From positions 1 through 64,000 of the forward strand of contig CALGYY010000117.1 of assembly GCA_937934705.1 (NCBI GenBank): a stretch of DNA of 64,000 bases, in the 5' to 3' direction. The notes below the pieces were generated by a model that did no database searches, was not told the origin of the DNA, and was given only the letters and a program-made list of their open reading frames with translations. Both the position numbers and the translations under genes were made by a program. The stretch is from an uncultured Bacteroidota bacterium (lineage in GTDB: Bacteria > Bacteroidota > Bacteroidia > Bacteroidales > CAIWKO01). This document shows, piece after piece, positions 25,694-35,371 of the stretch; positions within the stretch are counted from its first letter, which is position 1, and each line of letters begins with the position of its first letter.

Positions 25694-26694
25694 AAAAACC
25701 TTTGATCATTATTAACGCTCTGGCGCTCGTCATGCTGGGGCTCTTCCTCTTCACCGCTTCTACCGTTCAGCAAGCCGGCAACGATGACCCTGAATATCGT
25801 GAGGCTTTCAGGAGGAATTACAAAATGTTTGCGGTGGATGTACCTGATAAGCTTGATTTCGCCGGTGAGCAGGTGCCGGTTCATCAATTCCATGTGAGGG
25901 AAAGCCTCGACCGCGAACTTTTGGTGAACTCCTACTGGCATTCCAACACCATCCTCCTTTTTAAGCGTGCTTACCGCTGGTTTCCCGTAATCCGCCCCAT
26001 ACTGGCAGAAAACAGTATTCCTGAGGATTTCTTCTTCTTATGCATGATTGAAAGCGGACTGGAAAATGTGGTATCACCGGCCGGCGCTGCAGGTTACTGG
26101 CAATTCATGAAGAATACAGGTATTTCCTACGGTCTCGAAATCACCGCCGATATTGACGAACGCTACCATGTGGAAAAAGCCACACGGGCTGCCTGCAAAT
26201 ACCTGAAAGCCGCTTACGCCCGCTTCGGTAACTGGACGCTGGCAGCGGCATCCTATAATATGGGCATGGAAGGTCTTGCAGGTACAATAAGCTCACAGAG
26301 GACCTCCAACTACTATGATCTGATGCTGAACCGCGAAACCCTTCGTTATGTTTACCGCATTCTGGCTGTGAAAACCATTTTCAAAAATCCTGTACATTAC
26401 GGATTCTATCTTCGCAAAAAGGACCTGTATCCTGTCATTCCTGTCAGAAGTACGAGCATCGACAGCAGCATCACAGATGTAGCAGCATGGTGTGCATCGC
26501 AAAAGGTCAGCTACAGGGTTTTCAAAGAACTCAATCCCTGGATACTGAAAAACAGCCTCCCTGCGAAAGACGGAAAAAGCTATGAATTGCTGTTACCGGC
26601 TGAGGGCTGGGATCGCTACCATGAGCTTTTATCCCCCGCAGCTGCAGATCAGCAGCTGTTTAACGACACGCTGAAAGTAAAAGATATCCGCTAA
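25690..26694 (+). CDS. Lytic transglycosylase (SLT domain, MltD-like)
   Basis: The 334-residue protein has an N-terminal hydrophobic segment (MKKPLIIINALALVMLGLFL) acting as signal or anchor. It also has an SLT domain at about residues 95-230: FFFLCMIESGLENVVSPAG with the catalytic Glu in IESG, AAGYWQFMKNTG, RYHVEKATRAACKYL and WTLAAASYNMG. The C-terminal part resembles the region before LysM-type repeats but lacks a full LysM. It cleaves peptidoglycan glycan strands in the periplasm. It overlaps the WecA-type gene by 4 bases, so it is translationally coupled. A role in making room for the export apparatus is possible but inferred. Confidence 0.9.
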   Translation: MKKPLIIINALALVMLGLFLFTASTVQQAGNDDPEYREAFRRNYKMFAVDVPDKLDFAGEQVPVHQFHVRESLDRELLVNSYWHSNTILLFKRAYRWFPVIRPILAENSIPEDFFFLCMIESGLENVVSPAGAAGYWQFMKNTGISYGLEITADIDERYHVEKATRAACKYLKAAYARFGNWTLAAASYNMGMEGLAGTISSQRTSNYYDLMLNRETLRYVYRILAVKTIFKNPVHYGFYLRKKDLYPVIPVRSTSIDSSITDVAAWCASQKVSYRVFKELNPWILKNSLPAKDGKSYELLLPAEGWDRYHELLSPAAADQQLFNDTLKVKDIR

Positions 26695-26703
26695 GCATCC
26701 GAT

Positions 26704-29577
26704 ATGGGGCGAAAAGAGAAGGAATGCATCGGGATGGAAGTGACTGACGTGGAATTCGCGGAAGACGGAAACCAGCTTTGCGTCTATGGCAGTCGGGTGC
26801 ATAACCTGCGCGATGTAGATGTGGTGATGCCCCGCGACCGGCTGGTGGTGATCACCGGGCTGAGCGGAAGCGGTAAATCATCCCTGGCTTTCGACACTAT
26901 CTATGCAGAAGGCCAGCGCCGTTATCTGGAGACCTTTTCCAATTATGCCCGGCAATTTATCGGCAACATAGAAAGACCCGATGTTGACAAGGTGACCGGC
27001 TTAAGTCCGGTCATCTCCATAGAACAAAAATCAGGAAACCGCAACCCCCGGTCAACGGTCGGAACGATCACGGAGATCTACGATTTCCTGCGACTTCTCT
27101 ATGCCCGTGTGGCCACAGCTTATAGTCCGTCGACCGGCAAGCCGATGATACGGTACACCGAAACCCGCATCCTGGAAATGATCCTTGAGGAGTACGGGAA
27201 CCGAAATATCATTCTGTTGTCATCAAAAGTGAAGGGTCGCAAAGGGCATTACCGTGAACTCTTCGAACAAATGCGCAAGCAGGGTTTCACACGGGCGAGG
27301 ATTGACGGGATGATCCGTGAACTCACTTATGGTTTGCAACTGGATCGTTATCGTACGCATGACATTGAACTGGTGATTGACCGCCTTCATATTGATGAAG
27401 ATGCCCGTCAGCGGCTTTCCTCATCCATGCAAACGGCCATGCAGCACGGAAAGGGAAGCCTGATGGTGCTGGATGATCAGACCAACGCAGTGCGTCATTT
27501 CAGCCGCAACCTGATGTGTCCTGACACAGGAATATCATATGAAGAACCCGAACCCAATACATTTTCCTTCAATTCTCCTTACGGGGCTTGTCCGAGATGT
27601 AACGGACTGGGCACCATCATGGAGGCAGATCTGAACAAGATCATTCCGGATCCTGCGCGCAGCATCAGGTCGGGAGGGATCACTCCCCTCGGAGCCTTCA
27701 AGAACTCATGGATCTTTTATCAGCTCGAGGCCATTGGTGAAAAGTATGGTTTTAATCTCGACACACCGGTGAGCGATATTCCGGATGTCGCGCTGAACAC
27801 TATACTATATGGCTCCGATGAGGTATTCAACGTAAAGAACGAATACATCGGGATACGGTCCTCCTATGCCCTGAACTTCGAGGGCATCGTGAACTTCATT
27901 CTGAACCAGAACAATGACTCCCCCACTGCTGCAGTAAAAAAATGGGCGGGCAGTTTCATGAACCGCTCGCTTTGCCCTGAATGCGGAGGATTGCGGCTCA
28001 AGCCCGAATCACTGAATTTCAGGATAGGGGATTACAACATTGCGCACTTATCTTCACTCGATCTCACCGTTCTCGATAAGTGGTTCGAAAAGGCCGGAAG
28101 CCTGCTCGATGAGCGGTCGATGACAATCGCCTGGGAGATCATCAGGGAAATCCGCTCAAGGATCCGCTTCCTGCTCGACGTGGGACTGGAGTACCTGACG
28201 CTCGACAGGCCGGCTGCCAGTCTCTCGGGAGGTGAATCGCAGCGTATACGGCTGGCCACGCAGATCAGCTCACAATTGGTGAATGTGCTGTATATCCTGG
28301 ACGAACCGAGTATCGGCTTGCACCAGCGCGACAACGAAAGACTGATCCGGGCGCTGAAGCAGTTACGCGACCTGGGAAATTCAGTGATTGTAGTGGAGCA
28401 TGATAAAGATATGATTGAAGCTGCCGACTTCATTGTGGATATAGGTCCTGGCGGCGGGATCAACGGGGGACACGTTGTTGCCAGCGGCACTCCTGAAGAT
28501 ATCAGGCGGTGCAACACTATCACTGCAGAATATCTTTCAGGAAAAAAGAATATCGCGGTACCTGAGAAACGGCGCGAAGGAAGCGGGAAACAACTGCTGT
28601 TGAAAGGTGCCCGCGGACACAATCTGAAAAATCTGGATGTGGCCTTCCCGCTCGGCAAACTGATCTGTATAACCGGCGTTTCGGGCTCCGGTAAGTCCTC
28701 CCTCGTCAATCAGACCCTCTATCCGGTGCTGAGCAGTCACTTCTACCGCAACCCCAACAAGGCACTGCCCCACGATGCAGTAGAAGGTTTGAAATATATT
28801 GATAAGGTAATTGAGATTGACCAGTCGCCTATTGGCCGGACCCCCCGCTCTAATCCTGCCACTTATACCGGTGTTTTCGACGACATCCGTAAGATCTTTG
28901 CCGGACTTCCTGAATCACGTGCCAGGGCTTACCAGCCCGGACGTTTCTCCTTTAATGTGAAGGGCGGTCGCTGCGAAACCTGTGGTGGCGCCGGACTGAA
29001 GGTCATTGAAATGAATTTTCTGCCCAACGTACATGTTTTATGTGAATCCTGTCAGGGCAAGCGCTACAACCGTGAAACGCTGGAGGTAAAATTCAAAGGG
29101 AAGTCCATCAACGATGTACTGAATATGGATATTGACCAGGCCCTTGAGTTTTTCGAGAACATTCCTGCCATCACCCAAAAAATCAAAACCCTGAAGTTTG
29201 TCGGGCTGGGCTATATCACACTTGGACAGCAATCCACAACCCTGTCGGGAGGAGAAGCCCAGCGTGTGAAACTCGCCACTGAGTTGTCGAAAAAAGACAC
29301 TGGAAAAACACTGTATATCCTCGACGAGCCCACCACCGGGCTTCATTTTGAAGATGTGCGTATTCTGCTCGATGTGCTGAACAAACTGGTGGATAAAGGA
29401 AATTCGGTGATCGTGATCGAGCACAATATGGAAGTCATCAAAGTGGCCGATCACCTGATCGATCTTGGTCCTGAAGGCGGAGAAAGGGGAGGCAGGCTGG
29501 TCGCATCAGGAAGTCCTGAAGAGGTGGTTAAAAGCGGTAAAGGATATACCGCAGAATACCTTGCGGACTATTTATAA
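26704..29577 (+). CDS. uvrA: Excinuclease ABC subunit A
   Basis: The 957-residue protein is the damage-recognising ATPase of nucleotide excision repair. It has two ABC modules: Walker [20 protein letters not shown] near residue 50 with [20 protein letters not shown], and [20 protein letters not shown] near 660. Signature motifs are [16 protein letters not shown] and [16 protein letters not shown]. Cysteine clusters are [15 protein letters not shown] and the zinc module with CETCGGAG and CESCQGKRY. Length is normal for UvrA1. The first start at 26704 adds about ten residues before MEVTDVEF, so the ATG at 26734 is an alternative. It begins 10 bases after the transglycosylase gene. Confidence 0.97.
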   Translation: MGRKEKECIGMEVTDVEFAEDGNQLCVYGSRVHNLRDVDVVMPRDRLVVITGLSGSGKSSLAFDTIYAEGQRRYLETFSNYARQFIGNIERPDVDKVTGLSPVISIEQKSGNRNPRSTVGTITEIYDFLRLLYARVATAYSPSTGKPMIRYTETRILEMILEEYGNRNIILLSSKVKGRKGHYRELFEQMRKQGFTRARIDGMIRELTYGLQLDRYRTHDIELVIDRLHIDEDARQRLSSSMQTAMQHGKGSLMVLDDQTNAVRHFSRNLMCPDTGISYEEPEPNTFSFNSPYGACPRCNGLGTIMEADLNKIIPDPARSIRSGGITPLGAFKNSWIFYQLEAIGEKYGFNLDTPVSDIPDVALNTILYGSDEVFNVKNEYIGIRSSYALNFEGIVNFILNQNNDSPTAAVKKWAGSFMNRSLCPECGGLRLKPESLNFRIGDYNIAHLSSLDLTVLDKWFEKAGSLLDERSMTIAWEIIREIRSRIRFLLDVGLEYLTLDRPAASLSGGESQRIRLATQISSQLVNVLYILDEPSIGLHQRDNERLIRALKQLRDLGNSVIVVEHDKDMIEAADFIVDIGPGGGINGGHVVASGTPEDIRRCNTITAEYLSGKKNIAVPEKRREGSGKQLLLKGARGHNLKNLDVAFPLGKLICITGVSGSGKSSLVNQTLYPVLSSHFYRNPNKALPHDAVEGLKYIDKVIEIDQSPIGRTPRSNPATYTGVFDDIRKIFAGLPESRARAYQPGRFSFNVKGGRCETCGGAGLKVIEMNFLPNVHVLCESCQGKRYNRETLEVKFKGKSINDVLNMDIDQALEFFENIPAITQKIKTLKFVGLGYITLGQQSTTLSGGEAQRVKLATELSKKDTGKTLYILDEPTTGLHFEDVRILLDVLNKLVDKGNSVIVIEHNMEVIKVADHLIDLGPEGGERGGRLVASGSPEEVVKSGKGYTAEYLADYL

Positions 29578-29591
29578 AAAACTTACTTTTG
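29561..29591 (+). promoter_or_regulatory. Promoter of the LOG-family gene
   Basis: TTG at 29561-29563 and TACTTTTG at 29584-29591, with 20 bases between, match the Bacteroidota pattern. The -33 element lies inside the last codons of uvrA, so the LOG gene can be expressed independently. Confidence 0.6.
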
Positions 29592-29610
29592 AAAACAAGA
29601 ATCTGAAACG

Positions 29611-30330
29611 ATGAGCAAGAAAGAAGAAATAGATGAGAATATGATCCGTGAAGCTTTCCAGCCGAAGAACTGGAATGAGATCAAAACGGAAGATGCCTGG
29701 TCGATCTTCAAAATCATGGCGGAGTTTGTCGACGGTTTTGAGAAACTGGCCAAAATAGGCCCTTGTGTGACCATTTTCGGATCGGCGAGAACCCGTCCCC
29801 ATCACAAGTATTATAAGCTTGCCGAGCAGATCGCCTATAAACTCACCAAGTCGGGTTTCGGAGTCATAACCGGTGGTGGTCCGGGTATTATGGAGGCCGG
29901 TAACAAGGGTGCCCATTTCTCCGGAGGAAAATCTGTGGGATTGAACATTGAACTACCCTTTGAGCAGGCGCCCAATCCATTTATCGACCCTGACAAACTG
30001 CTTTCATTTAATTATTTCTTTGTCCGCAAAGTAATGTTCATGAAGTACTCCCAGGGGTTCATCGTGATGCCCGGGGGCTTCGGCACCCTGGATGAATTCT
30101 TCGAGGCCATCACCCTGATTCAAACCAAGAAAATTGTCAGGTTCCCGATCGTCCTCGTGGTGAAACATTACTGGGAAGACCTGCTGAAATGGGTCAGGGA
30201 AAGGCTGCTGGAAGAAGGGAACATCAGTGCGGAAGACATGGATCTTTTCGTGATGGTCGATACTGCAGAAGAAGCCGTGCAACACATTGAGGAATTCTAC
30301 AACAAATACGCGCTCAAACCCAATTTCTGA
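29611..30330 (+). CDS. LOG-family protein (TIGR00730)
   Basis: The 239-residue protein has the Rossmann-like lysine decarboxylase-like/LOG fold. The two hallmark motifs are GVITGGGPGIMEAGNKGA and VMPGGFGTLDEFFEA. Plant LOG enzymes release cytokinin bases from nucleoside monophosphates; bacterial members often act as nucleotide 5'-monophosphate nucleosidases, possibly for purine turnover, but the substrate here is unknown. The N-terminal extension (KEEIDENMIREAFQPKNWNE) is typical of Bacteroidota members. It has its own promoter overlapping the end of uvrA, and the retropepsin gene follows within 4 bases. Confidence 0.92.
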   Translation: MSKKEEIDENMIREAFQPKNWNEIKTEDAWSIFKIMAEFVDGFEKLAKIGPCVTIFGSARTRPHHKYYKLAEQIAYKLTKSGFGVITGGGPGIMEAGNKGAHFSGGKSVGLNIELPFEQAPNPFIDPDKLLSFNYFFVRKVMFMKYSQGFIVMPGGFGTLDEFFEAITLIQTKKIVRFPIVLVVKHYWEDLLKWVRERLLEEGNISAEDMDLFVMVDTAEEAVQHIEEFYNKYALKPNF

Positions 30331-30334
30331 TCCC

Positions 30335-30778
30335 GTGCGGAAAACCACCCGATCAAGCCTGCCCTTCGACCTGATGGAGATAGAAGGAGACGGATACCAT
30401 ATTGCCGTCATTGCTTACATCAACGGCCGAAAGGCCAGGATGCTGATCGATACCGGAGCCTCAAGAACAGTATTCGACAGCACCCGTATTATGAGGTTTC
30501 TGAAGGATAAAACCTCTGCTTTCACAAAGAATCAGCAACTCTCGGCCGGATTGGGTACGACCACACTGGAGAGCCACAGCACGAGTCTCTCTTCATTCAG
30601 ACTGGGTGATTACAGGATAAAACCTTACCAGGCCATACTGCTCGATCTAAGCAACATCAACCATAGTTATGCGCTGATCGGGCTGGCCCCGATCGACGGC
30701 GTGATCGGCAGCGACCTGCTGAAACAACTGAAAGCCACCATCAGTTTCAGCAAGAAATACCTCAGCTTTAGTTTCTGA
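30335..30778 (+). CDS. Retropepsin-like aspartic protease
   Basis: Using GTG at 30335 gives 147 residues and a gap of 4 bases after the LOG gene; the frame is open further back to 30287 but would overlap that gene. The ATG at 30374 is a shorter alternative. The single domain has the retroviral-type active site MLIDTGASRTVFD (Asp39-Thr-Gly), a preceding strand YHIAVIAYINGRK, a flap region and a late IDGVIGSDLLKQLKATI motif matching the hydrophobic-Gly pair of this fold. There is no signal peptide, so it should be cytosolic, and one domain means it would work as a dimer. Substrate unknown. Expression is probably with the LOG gene. Confidence 0.87.
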   Translation: MRKTTRSSLPFDLMEIEGDGYHIAVIAYINGRKARMLIDTGASRTVFDSTRIMRFLKDKTSAFTKNQQLSAGLGTTTLESHSTSLSSFRLGDYRIKPYQAILLDLSNINHSYALIGLAPIDGVIGSDLLKQLKATISFSKKYLSFSF

Positions 30779-30791
30779 ATCCTGTCGCAGA

Positions 30792-33092
30792 TCAGCGTGC
30801 ACCGCATTTTACGATCTTTCCGCGGCCCCTGCCCTGATCCGATACCAGGGAGTAGAAGTAAATACCATCAGGCATACCTGAAAGATCGAGGCTTAGTGAT
30901 GATGCGGACAATACTCCGGTATTCCGGATGCTGCGCCCGCTCAGGTCGAAGATCTCCAGTCTGATGAATGAGGGAAGCCGCTCAGAACTCAGTCTGAACG
31001 TGACCTGGGTGCTAAAAGGATTGGGGAAGACCAGGATTTCTGCTTCCCTCTCTGTGACCGGCTCTGACATTCCCGTAAAGGGTTTGGGTTCACAGCCCGT
31101 ATACGCATTCAATCCCCCGCGCAGGTTTCCCGCCAGCATATCGGGATACAGATCACCATTCAGGTTGCAGGTGGTTACTGCAGTCCTCGCACCATCGTAT
31201 ACAGGATACGTGATGGTATCATTATAGACAACCATTAATATGGAATCTGTGGATGTGAAGATGCCGTTCAGGTTTCCTTCAATATCCTTGTAATACCGTA
31301 TGCGTCCCTGCTCCGAGCCGACAAAAAGTTTCAGCAGATTGGCACTGTCCCTGAAAAAATGCGGTGTGCTATAACCAGTATAGGAATATGTATAATCTGT
31401 TACATTGACCCCTCCCAAAGTATCGCTGATCAGGCTGAAGGCCGGCACAGCCGTGGTTCCAGTGTTCAGATACCCTCTCAGCATGCCGTCCCTCTTACCG
31501 ATCACCAGGTCATGCTTACCGTCGCCGTTGAGGTCCACCAGTGCCGGGGCGCTGTAATCCCCCACATCAATGCCCTGCCAGGCTGTTTGTGCGGGGCCAA
31601 AGACGGCAGGATTGCCCGCGCCCGCAGTATTCTCAAAAAAGAGCAGGCTTCCTTTGGACTCTCCGCAAACCATGTCCTGATCCCCGTCACCATCCAGATC
31701 GGCGAAAGCCGGGAAAAGGGACAGAAGCTTCAGGGATGAAAGTCCCGCAAAGTCATCATCCACCATGGTGAACTCAGCCATGGAGGTGCTGCCGGTATTA
31801 CGGTAAAGGGCGAGTTTGGATATAAAGACCGATTTCAGAAATCCAAACTCCATATACGACGAATCGTGCACCCCGTAATTGGCCATCACAAGGTCCTGCA
31901 GTCCGTCGCCGTCCTGATCGAACATAACCGGGTAGGATCCGGTTCCGGCGTCAATCATTTCACCCTGCAGGAAATCATCCTGCTGAAAATTGAAAACGGG
32001 GTTGTTGTTTTGTCCGCTGTTGGTGTAATACCAAACGCTCTGGTGCGATTTGGGAATCGCGGGATTGGGATCAAAAGGCGATACCAGCAGATCCCTGATA
32101 CTATCATGATTCACATCTATATATGAAGCCAGCGGAAATGAGACAAGGTTGACCGGAAGGGAATTCGACGGGAAGAGGGTGTCGGCGCTGACCATGTGTG
32201 CTGTATCCATGCTCCCCCCATTGATCAGCAGGGTAAGATTCAGATAGTCCACATCCCCCAGTACCATGTCGGTCAGGCTGTCACCATTGGCATCAAACAT
32301 CAGCATGGTGGAGCCCGTATGCTTGGGGGCCTTTTCTTCGCCTGACTGCGGACTCAGTAACGAAGCGTCAGCAGGTTCGGAGCATCTCCAGGGGCAAACA
32401 ATATCCAGAAAGAGGTGATTGGACGAAGCCGACTCGGCAAAATTACCCCAGCAGTAGAAGGTTCGCTCAAATAAGAGGGTATCACAATTTCCCACAGTCT
32501 CCATGGCCATATTGCGGTGCATCAGCACATAGGCTCCCAATCCGAAAAAAACGAAAATATCCAGATCACCATCAGCGTCGACATCCACTATTCCCGGGTA
32601 ATCCACATAAGTGAGCGCGATATTGGAGTATCCGGCTCCCTGATAAGAATTCAGGAGCGGGGTCATCAGCTTGAACTTCAATTCAGTGTCGGAGATGTTT
32701 TTCCAAACCTGTATGCCTGCGGGAGCATAGGCAAAAAGATCGTTCTTCCCGTCGCAATTGTAATCTACCAATTGTATCCAACCAAAAATTTCAGGGAAGT
32801 ACCATGCGTATTCCGGAGCATACTCATAATCACTTCCGGTATTGAGATAGGGCAGTATGCGGTCACCCGCCTTGTCGAAAATGACCAGGTCGGCATCCCC
32901 GTCAAGATCAAGGTCGATCTGATTGAAATGCACACCATTCAGTCCCCCTTCCCAGGCTCTTGTCAGCAGTCCGGAAGTGTCATAAACTGGAATATGATAT
33001 GAACGTTCAAACCCGTAATCACTCATTTGTGCCAATAAGGAAAACGGCATTAAAAGAACAGACATCCATCCGATTAACTTAGTTTTCATCAT
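30792..33092 (-). CDS. Secreted FG-GAP/VCBS repeat protein with T9SS sorting domain
   Basis: The 766-residue protein has a signal peptide (MMKTKLIGWMSVLLMPFSLL, then AQ) and many FG-GAP/VCBS repeats. Each carries a calcium-binding D-x-D-x-D-G or close variant (DLDLDGDADLVIFD, VDYNCDGKNDLFAY, FADLDGDGDQDMVCG, LVDLNGDGKHDLVIG). They probably fold as a beta-propeller. The C-terminal 80 residues are a type A T9SS sorting signal: ILVFPNPFSTQVTFRL, LEIFDLSGRSI and MPDGIYFYSLVS with a basic end. It should be exported across the outer membrane and attached to the surface or released. Binding target unknown. The gene stands alone, with a TACCTTTG element at 33106-33113. Confidence 0.93.
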   Translation of the reverse strand: MMKTKLIGWMSVLLMPFSLLAQMSDYGFERSYHIPVYDTSGLLTRAWEGGLNGVHFNQIDLDLDGDADLVIFDKAGDRILPYLNTGSDYEYAPEYAWYFPEIFGWIQLVDYNCDGKNDLFAYAPAGIQVWKNISDTELKFKLMTPLLNSYQGAGYSNIALTYVDYPGIVDVDADGDLDIFVFFGLGAYVLMHRNMAMETVGNCDTLLFERTFYCWGNFAESASSNHLFLDIVCPWRCSEPADASLLSPQSGEEKAPKHTGSTMLMFDANGDSLTDMVLGDVDYLNLTLLINGGSMDTAHMVSADTLFPSNSLPVNLVSFPLASYIDVNHDSIRDLLVSPFDPNPAIPKSHQSVWYYTNSGQNNNPVFNFQQDDFLQGEMIDAGTGSYPVMFDQDGDGLQDLVMANYGVHDSSYMEFGFLKSVFISKLALYRNTGSTSMAEFTMVDDDFAGLSSLKLLSLFPAFADLDGDGDQDMVCGESKGSLLFFENTAGAGNPAVFGPAQTAWQGIDVGDYSAPALVDLNGDGKHDLVIGKRDGMLRGYLNTGTTAVPAFSLISDTLGGVNVTDYTYSYTGYSTPHFFRDSANLLKLFVGSEQGRIRYYKDIEGNLNGIFTSTDSILMVVYNDTITYPVYDGARTAVTTCNLNGDLYPDMLAGNLRGGLNAYTGCEPKPFTGMSEPVTEREAEILVFPNPFSTQVTFRLSSERLPSFIRLEIFDLSGRSIRNTGVLSASSLSLDLSGMPDGIYFYSLVSDQGRGRGKIVKCGAR

Positions 33093-33105
33093 TTCTGATT
33101 TTCAT

Positions 33106-33113
33106 CAAAGGTA
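33106..33113 (-). promoter_or_regulatory. -7 element of the FG-GAP gene
   Basis: The minus strand reads TACCTTTG (TAnnTTTG), 14 bases before the start codon, so the leader is almost absent. The rest of 33114-33336 shows no heat-shock or CIRCE-like repeat that I can recognise for dnaK. Confidence 0.45.
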
Positions 33114-33336
33114 CGAATAAAGCTTCAGATTTCGCCGGGTGAATTCTGCCTTTTTGTCACACAGACTGTCAGAATAAGCCGGTAAAACACATAAAAATTA
33201 TGTCATAATTGCCTTCCTGGCTGCTGAAAATCCCATGGCACATCGATTGACAATGCGGCCGCCTGCTTTCCGGGGCAGTAAAACAAACGGACTGAATCAG
33301 AAAACATCATATCAAACAGACATAAACTGACAAGCA

Positions 33337-35241
33337 ATGGGAAAGATCATTGGAATTGACCTGGGAACCACCAATTCATGTGTGGCCGTAATGGAAGGTA
33401 ATGAACCTGTAGTGATCCCCAACAGTGAGGGAAAGCGCACCACACCATCACAGGTAGCGTTTACCGAGAACGGGGAGCGCAAGGTGGGGGATCCCGCCAA
33501 GCGTCAGGCGATCACCAATCCGCGTAAGACCATTTTTTCGATCAAGCGTTTCATGGGTGAAACCTTCGACCGGGTACAGAAAGAAGTCCAGCGCGTGCCT
33601 TACCTGGTAGAGCGCGGAGAGAACAACACCCCGAGGGTGAAAATTGACGACCGTCACTATACGCCTCAGGAGATTTCGGCCATGATCCTTCAGAAGATGA
33701 AGAAGACGGCTGAGGATTATCTTGGGACAGAAGTTACAGAGGCTGTGATCACTGTGCCCGCCTACTTTAGTGATTCACAGCGACAGGCAACAAAAGAGGC
33801 CGGTGAGATTGCGGGGCTGAACGTGAAGCGCATCATCAATGAGCCCACGGCTGCTGCGCTGGCCTATGGACTTGACAAGCGCAATAAAGACATCAGGATA
33901 GCGGTTTTTGACCTGGGTGGCGGCACCTTTGACATTTCCATCCTTGAATTGGGTGACGGGGTGTTCGAGGTTAAATCGACCAACGGGGATACGCATCTTG
34001 GCGGTGATGATTTTGACCAGCGCATCATGGACTGGCTGGCCGAGGAGTTCATCAAGGACGAAAATCTTGATCTGCGTAAGGATCCCATGGCTCTTCAGCG
34101 GCTGAAGGAAGCTGCGGAGAAGGCCAAGATCGAGCTTTCGAGTTCTTCACAAACGGAGATTAACCTGCCCTATATTATGCCTGTTGACGGCATTCCCAAG
34201 CACCTTGTGCGCACCCTGACGCGCGCCAAATTTGAGCAATTGTGCGATGACCTGATCCGCAGCACCATTGAGCCCTGCCGTCAGGCCCTGAAGGATGCTG
34301 GTTACAGCACGAACGACATCAATGAAGTGATCCTTGTCGGAGGTTCAACCCGTATTCCTGCCATTCAGAAAGTGGTTGAGGATTTCTTCGGAAAAACCCC
34401 CTCCAAAGGAGTCAACCCCGATGAAGTGGTTGCGGTAGGTGCGGCCATACAAGGCGGAGTGCTTACAGGCGAGGTAAAAGATGTCCTTTTGCTTGATGTG
34501 ACGCCGCTTTCGCTCGGCATTGAGACCCTGGGCGGCGTGATGACAAGGCTGATTGAATCCAACACCACCATACCCATCAAGAAATCTGAGGTTTTCTCCA
34601 CGGCTGCTGACAACCAGACTTCTGTGGAAATCCACATCCTGCAGGGTGAAAGGCCCATGGCATCCGGGAACAAGAGCATTGGTCGTTTCCATCTCGATGG
34701 AATTCCTCCGGCACCGCGCGGCATTCCGCAGATCGAAGTGACTTTCGACATAGATGCCAACGGGATACTGAGTGTGTCCGCAAAAGACAAGGCTACCGGA
34801 AAATCGCAGCAGATCCGTATTGAGGCATCTTCGGGCCTCACAGATGATGAGATCAAACGGATGAAACAGGAAGCCGAGGCCAATGCTGAATCTGACAAAC
34901 AAGCCAAAGAGCAGGCCGATAAGCTGAATACCGCTGATCAGATGATCTTCCAGACTGAAAAACAGCTTAAGGAATATGGCGACAAGCTTCCTGCAGATAA
35001 AAAATCGGCGATCGAAAGTGCGTTGGCCAACCTTAAAGACGCTTATGGGAAGAAAGAACTTCCGGCCATTGAAAGTGCCCTGGCCGCGCTGAACACTGCC
35101 TGGCAGGCTGCCAGCGAAGAAATGTACAAAGCCACCCAGGAACAGCAGCAGGGCCCTCAGGAAAACCAGAACCCCAACAACACAGGCGGGGATGAGGTCA
35201 CAGATGTGGACTTTGAAGAAGTGAAAGACGAGAAAAAATAA
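33337..35241 (+). CDS. dnaK: Hsp70 chaperone DnaK
   Basis: The 634-residue cytoplasmic chaperone binds unfolded segments in an ATP-dependent cycle. The nucleotide domain starts [20 protein letters not shown], with [29 protein letters not shown] and [14 protein letters not shown]. The interdomain linker is [14 protein letters not shown] near residue 382-395. The substrate domain and helical lid follow, and a Gln/Asn-rich tail ends in [14 protein letters not shown]. Length is normal. dnaJ and grpE are not adjacent, a common arrangement in Bacteroidota. The gene is monocistronic, ending in a hairpin at 35258-35281. Confidence 0.98.
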   Translation: MGKIIGIDLGTTNSCVAVMEGNEPVVIPNSEGKRTTPSQVAFTENGERKVGDPAKRQAITNPRKTIFSIKRFMGETFDRVQKEVQRVPYLVERGENNTPRVKIDDRHYTPQEISAMILQKMKKTAEDYLGTEVTEAVITVPAYFSDSQRQATKEAGEIAGLNVKRIINEPTAAALAYGLDKRNKDIRIAVFDLGGGTFDISILELGDGVFEVKSTNGDTHLGGDDFDQRIMDWLAEEFIKDENLDLRKDPMALQRLKEAAEKAKIELSSSSQTEINLPYIMPVDGIPKHLVRTLTRAKFEQLCDDLIRSTIEPCRQALKDAGYSTNDINEVILVGGSTRIPAIQKVVEDFFGKTPSKGVNPDEVVAVGAAIQGGVLTGEVKDVLLLDVTPLSLGIETLGGVMTRLIESNTTIPIKKSEVFSTAADNQTSVEIHILQGERPMASGNKSIGRFHLDGIPPAPRGIPQIEVTFDIDANGILSVSAKDKATGKSQQIRIEASSGLTDDEIKRMKQEAEANAESDKQAKEQADKLNTADQMIFQTEKQLKEYGDKLPADKKSAIESALANLKDAYGKKELPAIESALAALNTAWQAASEEMYKATQEQQQGPQENQNPNNTGGDEVTDVDFEEVKDEKK

Positions 35242-35257
35242 AAAGATTCAGATCAGG

Positions 35258-35281
35258 TAAACCCGGCGCCAGCCGGGTTTA
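35258..35281 (+). terminator. Terminator-like hairpin after dnaK
   Basis: A perfect 10-base stem (TAAACCCGGC at 35258-35267 with GCCGGGTTTA at 35272-35281) with a GCCA loop lies 16 bases after the dnaK stop. The T-tract is weak (CTATTTCTT). Confidence 0.7.
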
Positions 35282-35371
35282 CTATTTCTTAACGCTGCCA
35301 CGGGGCATATCTCGGTTTTTTTTCTGATATTTGTATATCCTGATCAAGCATTTAACCAAATCCTTTTTTAT

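Noticed and set aside
33093..33336. Heat-shock operator (CIRCE) upstream of dnaK
   Set aside because: No TTAGCACTC-type inverted repeat is seen; only a general AT-rich region and no clear TAnnTTTG element on the plus strand.
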